Source of the DNA: Christiangramia sp.
GTDB taxonomy: Bacteria; Bacteroidota; Bacteroidia; Flavobacteriales; Flavobacteriaceae
Assembly (NCBI RefSeq): GCF_029937855.1
Contig: NZ_JAPYPC010000005.1
Span: 118,616-155,299, forward strand
Direction of reading: 5' to 3'
DNA: 36,684 bases
Part shown: one piece after another, positions 32,991-36,684 of the stretch
How positions within the stretch are numbered: the stretch's first letter is position 1
How the letters are laid out: the number at the start of each line of letters is the position of its first letter
The notes under the pieces: model-generated
Told to the model about the DNA's origin: nothing
The model's database searches: none
The model's input: the letters and a program-made list of their open reading frames with translations, nothing else
Position numbers and translations under genes: made by a program

Positions 32991-33023
32991 GACGGCTTTA
33001 AGGGGCTTATGGAATTCAATCCG

Positions 33024-33031
33024 TATTTTTG
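33024..33031 (+). promoter_or_regulatory. Putative internal -7 box before the second GNAT gene
   Basis: TATTTTTG matches TAnnTTTG and ends 15 bases before the ATG at 33047. It could drive the GNAT2-aspartokinase unit separately from GNAT1. No clear -33 TTG is visible. Confidence 0.45.
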
Positions 33032-33046
33032 TTAAAAATCTGAATT

Positions 33047-33523
33047 ATGGAATATACAATACGCGAAGCCAAACGGGAAGATATGAACCAGGTACTGGAA
33101 CTTATCAAAGAACTGGCGGCACATGAAAATCATCTCGAAGATGTAGAAGTAAGTATTGAAGACCTCGAAAAAGAAGGCTTTGATAATGGAAACTTTAAAT
33201 GCTTTGTGGCTGATGTTTCAGGAAAGATTGAAGGAATGGCACTGGTTTATTTCAGATTCTCTACCTGGAAAGGGCGAACAGTTCATCTCGAGGACCTTAT
33301 CGTACGCGAAAGCATGCGAGGAACAGGTCTTGGCGGCGCCCTTTATAAACAAGTTGTAAAATATGGACATGATCACGGCGTAAAACGTATAGAATGGGTA
33401 GTTTCTGAAGGAAATAAGAATGCGATCGAATTTTATGAAAATACCGGAGCTGAGATAAAAGATAGCTGGAAAACCGTGCATATGGAAGAAGGTGGAATTC
33501 AGAAAAACATTATAAAGAAGTGA
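33047..33523 (+). CDS. GNAT N-acetyltransferase, SSAT-like (second of tandem pair)
   Basis: This is a 158-residue paralog of the preceding gene. About half of aligned residues are identical, and the central block (residues 61-100, with R-G-T-G-L-G at 91-96) is nearly the same in both, also at DNA level. Tyr130 keeps the SSAT catalytic position. The N- and C-terminal thirds have diverged, so substrates may differ. Its stop codon overlaps the GTG start of aspartokinase (GTGA), so the two are translationally coupled. Gene duplication is the simple explanation for the pair. Confidence 0.9.
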   Translation: MEYTIREAKREDMNQVLELIKELAAHENHLEDVEVSIEDLEKEGFDNGNFKCFVADVSGKIEGMALVYFRFSTWKGRTVHLEDLIVRESMRGTGLGGALYKQVVKYGHDHGVKRIEWVVSEGNKNAIEFYENTGAEIKDSWKTVHMEEGGIQKNIIKK

Positions 33524-34773
33524 TCAAAGTTTTTAAGTTTGGTGGGGCCTCTGTAAAAGATGCCGAAGGAGTTAAAAACCTCATTAAGGTGCTTAATGCA
33601 ACCGGCAGTGAAAATAAGCTTATCGTTATCTCTGCCATGGGAAAAACCACCAATGCCCTGGAAGTGGTGGTGAAAGATTATCTAGAATCAGCCAAAATTC
33701 CTGCTACTTTAAAAGAAGTAAAAGACTACCATCGAAATATTTTAGCAGCTCTTTTTCCGAATAAGGAATCTTTGGTGTATTTCAAGGTGGAAACTTTATT
33801 TACCGAACTTGAAAATTTTCTTCAGCATAATAAATCCAATCAATATGATTTTGTGTATGACCAGATTGTAAGCTTTGGAGAATTACTTTCTACTACCATC
33901 GTTAGTGAATATCTTAATTCGCAAAATATTGCATCTACCTGGCTCGATGCGAGAAATTTCATCAAGACAGACAGCACCTATCGTGATGCGCAGGTGAACT
34001 GGACCAAAACCCAGGAAAAGGTTCAGGAACATTTAGATCCTAAAAAACTGAATATTATCCAGGGGTTTATCGCTTCAGATCCTAATAATTTTACCACCAC
34101 GCTGGGCAGGGAAGGTTCAGATTATTCTGCAGCGATCATGGCTTATTGCCTCAACGCTGAAAATGTAACCATCTGGAAAGATGTTCCCGGCGTCCTGAAC
34201 GCTGATCCCCGGTTTTTTCAGAATGCACAGCTACTCAACAAAATCTCCTATGAAGAGGCAATTGAACTGGCTTTCTATGGAGCTTCGGTAATTCACCCGA
34301 AAACGCTTCAGCCATTACAGCAAAAAGAAATTCCGTTATTCGTTCGTTCCTTTATAAATCCTTCCGACGAAGGGACAGCCGTGACTAAAGGAAAAACCAT
34401 ATTTCCTGAGATTCCATGCTTTATCGTCAAGAAAGACCAGGTGCTTATTTCCCTGTCTTCACTCGATTTTTCTTTTATGGTGGAAGAAAATATTTCAGAA
34501 ATCTTTCGGCTTTTTCATCAGTATCAAATGAAGGTAGACCTCATCCAGAATTCGGCTATTAGTTTTCGGGTTTGTGTGGACAACAAATTTAATCAGCTTG
34601 AAAAACTTATTCAGCATTTAAAAGCCAGGTTCAAAGTGAATTTCCAAACTGGTGTTTCTTTATATACCATCAGGCACTTTAATGAAGAAGCTATAAACAA
34701 CCTGGAAAAGGACAAAATTGTGCTTTTAAAACAGCTCACTCAGAATACAGTGCAGTTAGTTACCGAAAACTAA
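33520..34773 (+). CDS. lysC: Aspartate kinase (monofunctional)
   Basis: This enzyme phosphorylates aspartate, the first step toward lysine, threonine, methionine and diaminopimelate. It has 417 residues and starts with GTG inside the stop of GNAT2. The kinase signature reads K-F-G-G-A-S-V (6-12; Ala in place of the usual Thr). Later segments are S-F-G-E-L-L-S, T-L-G-R-E-G-S-D-Y-S-A and W-K-D-V-P-G-V-L-N-A-D-P-R. Residues about 310-417 form ACT-like regulatory domains (L-I-S-L-S-S-L-D-F and V-D-L-I-Q-N-S-A-I-S-F). There is no homoserine dehydrogenase domain. The gene symbol follows the enzyme, but the isozyme type is not certain. It is coupled to the acetyltransferase gene, an unexplained but clear pairing. 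Confidence 0.93.
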   Translation: MIKVFKFGGASVKDAEGVKNLIKVLNATGSENKLIVISAMGKTTNALEVVVKDYLESAKIPATLKEVKDYHRNILAALFPNKESLVYFKVETLFTELENFLQHNKSNQYDFVYDQIVSFGELLSTTIVSEYLNSQNIASTWLDARNFIKTDSTYRDAQVNWTKTQEKVQEHLDPKKLNIIQGFIASDPNNFTTTLGREGSDYSAAIMAYCLNAENVTIWKDVPGVLNADPRFFQNAQLLNKISYEEAIELAFYGASVIHPKTLQPLQQKEIPLFVRSFINPSDEGTAVTKGKTIFPEIPCFIVKKDQVLISLSSLDFSFMVEENISEIFRLFHQYQMKVDLIQNSAISFRVCVDNKFNQLEKLIQHLKARFKVNFQTGVSLYTIRHFNEEAINNLEKDKIVLLKQLTQNTVQLVTEN

Positions 34774-34815
34774 GTTTTGATTTCTTATTTTTAACAGAAC
34801 CAAATTAATCGCCTC

Positions 34816-36618
34816 ATGGGAATCGTAAGTGCCAAAGAAGTTGCCAATGTAATGAACCTGCGTAAGCTTGGTTTTCTGGGCACCGGGATAGGCTGGCTAA
34901 TTTTAAAGACTACGAAACTTTCCAGGATCAATAGAGAGTATGATAAAAGAAAGAATCTGCAAGGCACTGAATTTATTGATTCTATCCTTAAAGAATTTGA
35001 GATCGATTTCGAAATTCCTGAAAAAGACCTGAAGCGAATCCCTAAGGAAGGGCCTTTTATCACTATTTCGAACCATCCTCTTGGCGGGATTGATGGTATG
35101 ATACTTATGAAACTTGTCCTCGAACGCAGGCCAGATTATAAAGTGATCGCCAATTTTCTATTACATCGTTTAGATCCTTTAAAACCTTATATTTTACCGG
35201 TAAACCCTTTTGAAGATCATAAAGAAGCAAAATCCAGCCTTAGCGGAATGAAAAATGCCATTGCTCATCTAAAAGATGGGAATGCTCTGGGAATTTTCCC
35301 GGCGGGTGAAGTATCTACAGATAGGGATAAAAATCATATTGTGGACAAGCCCTGGGAACCCTCTGCGATGAAACTTATTCAGAAATCAAAAGTGCCGGTA
35401 GTTCCTATTTATTTTCATGCGAAAAACAGCTTGTTCTTTTACAAACTGGCTTCCATGAGTGATGTTCTTAGAACTGCAAAATTACCAAGCGAGATGCTTT
35501 CCCAGCACCGGAGAAAGATAAAAGTGAGAATTGGGCATCCCATTTCAGTAGAAGATCAGAAGGAACATTCTAATCTTGAAGCTTACACTGCTTTTCTACG
35601 CAGGAAAACCTATATGCTCGCCAATGTTTTTGAAAAAAAGAAACTTTTGTCCAGCCTTCCCAAGTCCTTAAAAATTCCACGCTCCCCTAAAGATATTGCT
35701 GAAGAGACCAATTCTGAACTCATGAATATCGAGGTTGAGAATTGCCGGAAAATGGACAAAAAGCTTTTAACCAGTAAAAATTATGAGGTTTTCCTGGCAA
35801 AAAGAGAAGTAATTCCTAATATCCTGAATGAAATTGGGCGTTTACGCGAAATTACTTTTAGAGAAGTAGGAGAAGGCACGAATAACAGTACAGATCTTGA
35901 TAAATTTGATGATCATTACCACCATCTTTTTTTATGGGACAATGAAACTGAAAAGATAGCCGGCGCCTATAGGATGGGAATGGGAAATGAGATTTTCGCT
36001 AATCATGGAATAGATGGCTTTTACCTTCAGGATCTTTTTAGGTTTGAACCGGAATTATATAAAATGATGAGTCAGTCCATCGAGATGGGCCGGGCTTTCA
36101 TCATTAAAGAATACCAGCTCAAGCCCATGCCATTATTTCTACTGTGGAAAGGGATTGTACATTGCACCTTAAGGTTTCCGGAACATAAATATTTAATTGG
36201 CGGGGTGACCATAAGTGACAAATTCAGCAACTTCTCAAAGTCGCTCATGATCGAATTCATGAAATCAAATTATTATGATCCTTATGTGGCGCAATATGTT
36301 AGACCAAAAAAAGAATTCAAGGTAAAACTGGAGGATGGTGATAAAGACCTGGTTTTTGACGAAAGTGAAGCCGACCTGAATAAATTCGACAAAATCATAG
36401 ATGAGCTGGAAACAGAAAACCTTAGACTGCCGGTACTTATAAAAAAATACATCAAACAAAATGCAAAGGTAGTGGCTTTTAATGTAGATCCGCTTTTTAA
36501 CGATGCGGTAGATGGGCTCATGTACATCAGGATAGCCGACCTTCCCGATAGCACCGTGAAACCGGTGATGGAAGAATTTCAGAAAGAACTGGAAGAAAGG
36601 GCAGCTTCAATGAAATGA
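34816..36618 (+). CDS. olsF: OlsF-like bifunctional aminolipid acyltransferase
   Basis: This 600-residue protein fuses two acyltransferases that make N-acyl amino acid lipids such as ornithine or glycine lipids. The N-terminal PlsC-like O-acyltransferase domain (about 60-275) has I-S-N-H-P-L-G-G-I-D-G (His87, Asp93, spacing H-x5-D) and F-P-A-G-E-V-S at 161-167. The C-terminal GNAT/hemolysin-like domain (about 335-530) resembles OlsB, the N-acyltransferase of the first step (R-L-R-E-I-T-F-R, D-x-Y-H-H-L-F-L-W, and the I-E-M-G-R-A-F segment). This order matches the OlsF proteins of Serratia and Flavobacterium as I recall them. A weak promoter-like TATTTTTA lies upstream. The TGA stop is the first base of a 7-bp repeat array. 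Confidence 0.82.
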   Translation: MGIVSAKEVANVMNLRKLGFLGTGIGWLILKTTKLSRINREYDKRKNLQGTEFIDSILKEFEIDFEIPEKDLKRIPKEGPFITISNHPLGGIDGMILMKLVLERRPDYKVIANFLLHRLDPLKPYILPVNPFEDHKEAKSSLSGMKNAIAHLKDGNALGIFPAGEVSTDRDKNHIVDKPWEPSAMKLIQKSKVPVVPIYFHAKNSLFFYKLASMSDVLRTAKLPSEMLSQHRRKIKVRIGHPISVEDQKEHSNLEAYTAFLRRKTYMLANVFEKKKLLSSLPKSLKIPRSPKDIAEETNSELMNIEVENCRKMDKKLLTSKNYEVFLAKREVIPNILNEIGRLREITFREVGEGTNNSTDLDKFDDHYHHLFLWDNETEKIAGAYRMGMGNEIFANHGIDGFYLQDLFRFEPELYKMMSQSIEMGRAFIIKEYQLKPMPLFLLWKGIVHCTLRFPEHKYLIGGVTISDKFSNFSKSLMIEFMKSNYYDPYVAQYVRPKKEFKVKLEDGDKDLVFDESEADLNKFDKIIDELETENLRLPVLIKKYIKQNAKVVAFNVDPLFNDAVDGLMYIRIADLPDSTVKPVMEEFQKELEERAASMK

Positions 36619-36684
36619 GTTGGTAGTTAGTAGTTGGTAGTTAGTAGTTAGTAGTTAGTAGTTAGTAGTTAGTAGTTAGTAGTT
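36618..36684. repeat. Tandem 7-bp repeat array, AGTTRGT, running off the window
   Basis: Nine full head-to-tail heptads plus four bases of a tenth. The first four alternate AGTTGGT (36618, 36632) and AGTTAGT (36625, 36639); the next five are all AGTTAGT. The array begins at the last base of the olsF stop codon and continues to the window edge, so the true length is unknown. Sequence assemblies often break at such arrays. Confidence 0.95.

Overview
The window is ordinary-looking chromosomal DNA of a Bacteroidota bacterium, almost certainly a marine-type Flavobacteriaceae member. A Gramella/Christiangramia-like genome is my guess from overall protein resemblance and low GC, and it is not proven. 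Supporting signs are a type IX secretion (T9SS) cargo protein, a DUF4270 lipoprotein, an atpD-atpC pair detached from the other F1Fo genes, a short epsilon subunit, a ligase-associated DNA repair cassette, an OlsF-like aminolipid synthase, few Shine-Dalgarno sequences, and several copies of the Bacteroidota -7 promoter box TAnnTTTG. Coding density is very high and no gene-free stretch reaches 300 bases. I found no rRNA, tRNA, CRISPR array, prophage, insertion sequence or integrase.

Layout. 1-475: 3' end of an M61-type peptidase (+), then two hairpins. 584-2470: atpC and atpD (-). 2739-7005: a three-gene operon (-) of a half-length glycogen-synthase-like protein, a DUF4270 lipoprotein and GlmS. 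7116-11866: a divergent + run of panC, panD, a flippase-like membrane protein, an esterase-fold protein lacking its nucleophile, and radA. 11912-13048: an M23 lipoprotein (+). 13045-15817: xth, an OmpA-like lipoprotein and a Tas-like aldo/keto reductase (-). 15893-21496: a large T9SS cargo protein, glyS and a coiled-coil membrane protein (-). 21557-23902: comF and an Ig-like lipoprotein (+). 23889-24668: a nitrilase-family omega-amidase (-). 24760-25275: a small membrane-associated protein (+). 25276-30424: the exonuclease-ligase-helicase repair cassette (-). 30580-31011: a TerB-like protein (+), convergent with fbp (31014-32030, -). 32149-36618: a SugE/Gdx-like exporter, two tandem GNAT acetyltransferases, aspartokinase and an OlsF-like bifunctional acyltransferase (+). 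The window ends inside a 7-bp tandem repeat that starts on the OlsF stop codon.

How the genes fit together. Most are core functions: ATP synthesis, amino sugar and envelope precursors, pantothenate, DNA repair (radA, xth, ligase cassette), translation (glyS), gluconeogenesis (fbp) and the aspartate pathway. The less-explained part is the envelope: lipoproteins (DUF4270, OmpA-like, M23, Ig-like), the T9SS cargo and the aminolipid synthase.

I did not find a convincing wholly new multi-gene system. The best leads are: proteins that keep a fold but lose catalytic signatures (the half-length GlgA-like protein next to DUF4270-GlmS, and the Ser-to-Asp pseudo-esterase); 7-bp repeat arrays and long palindromes between genes; a well-formed promoter that would give a leaderless mRNA; and a terminator-like hairpin written into the ends of two convergent genes.
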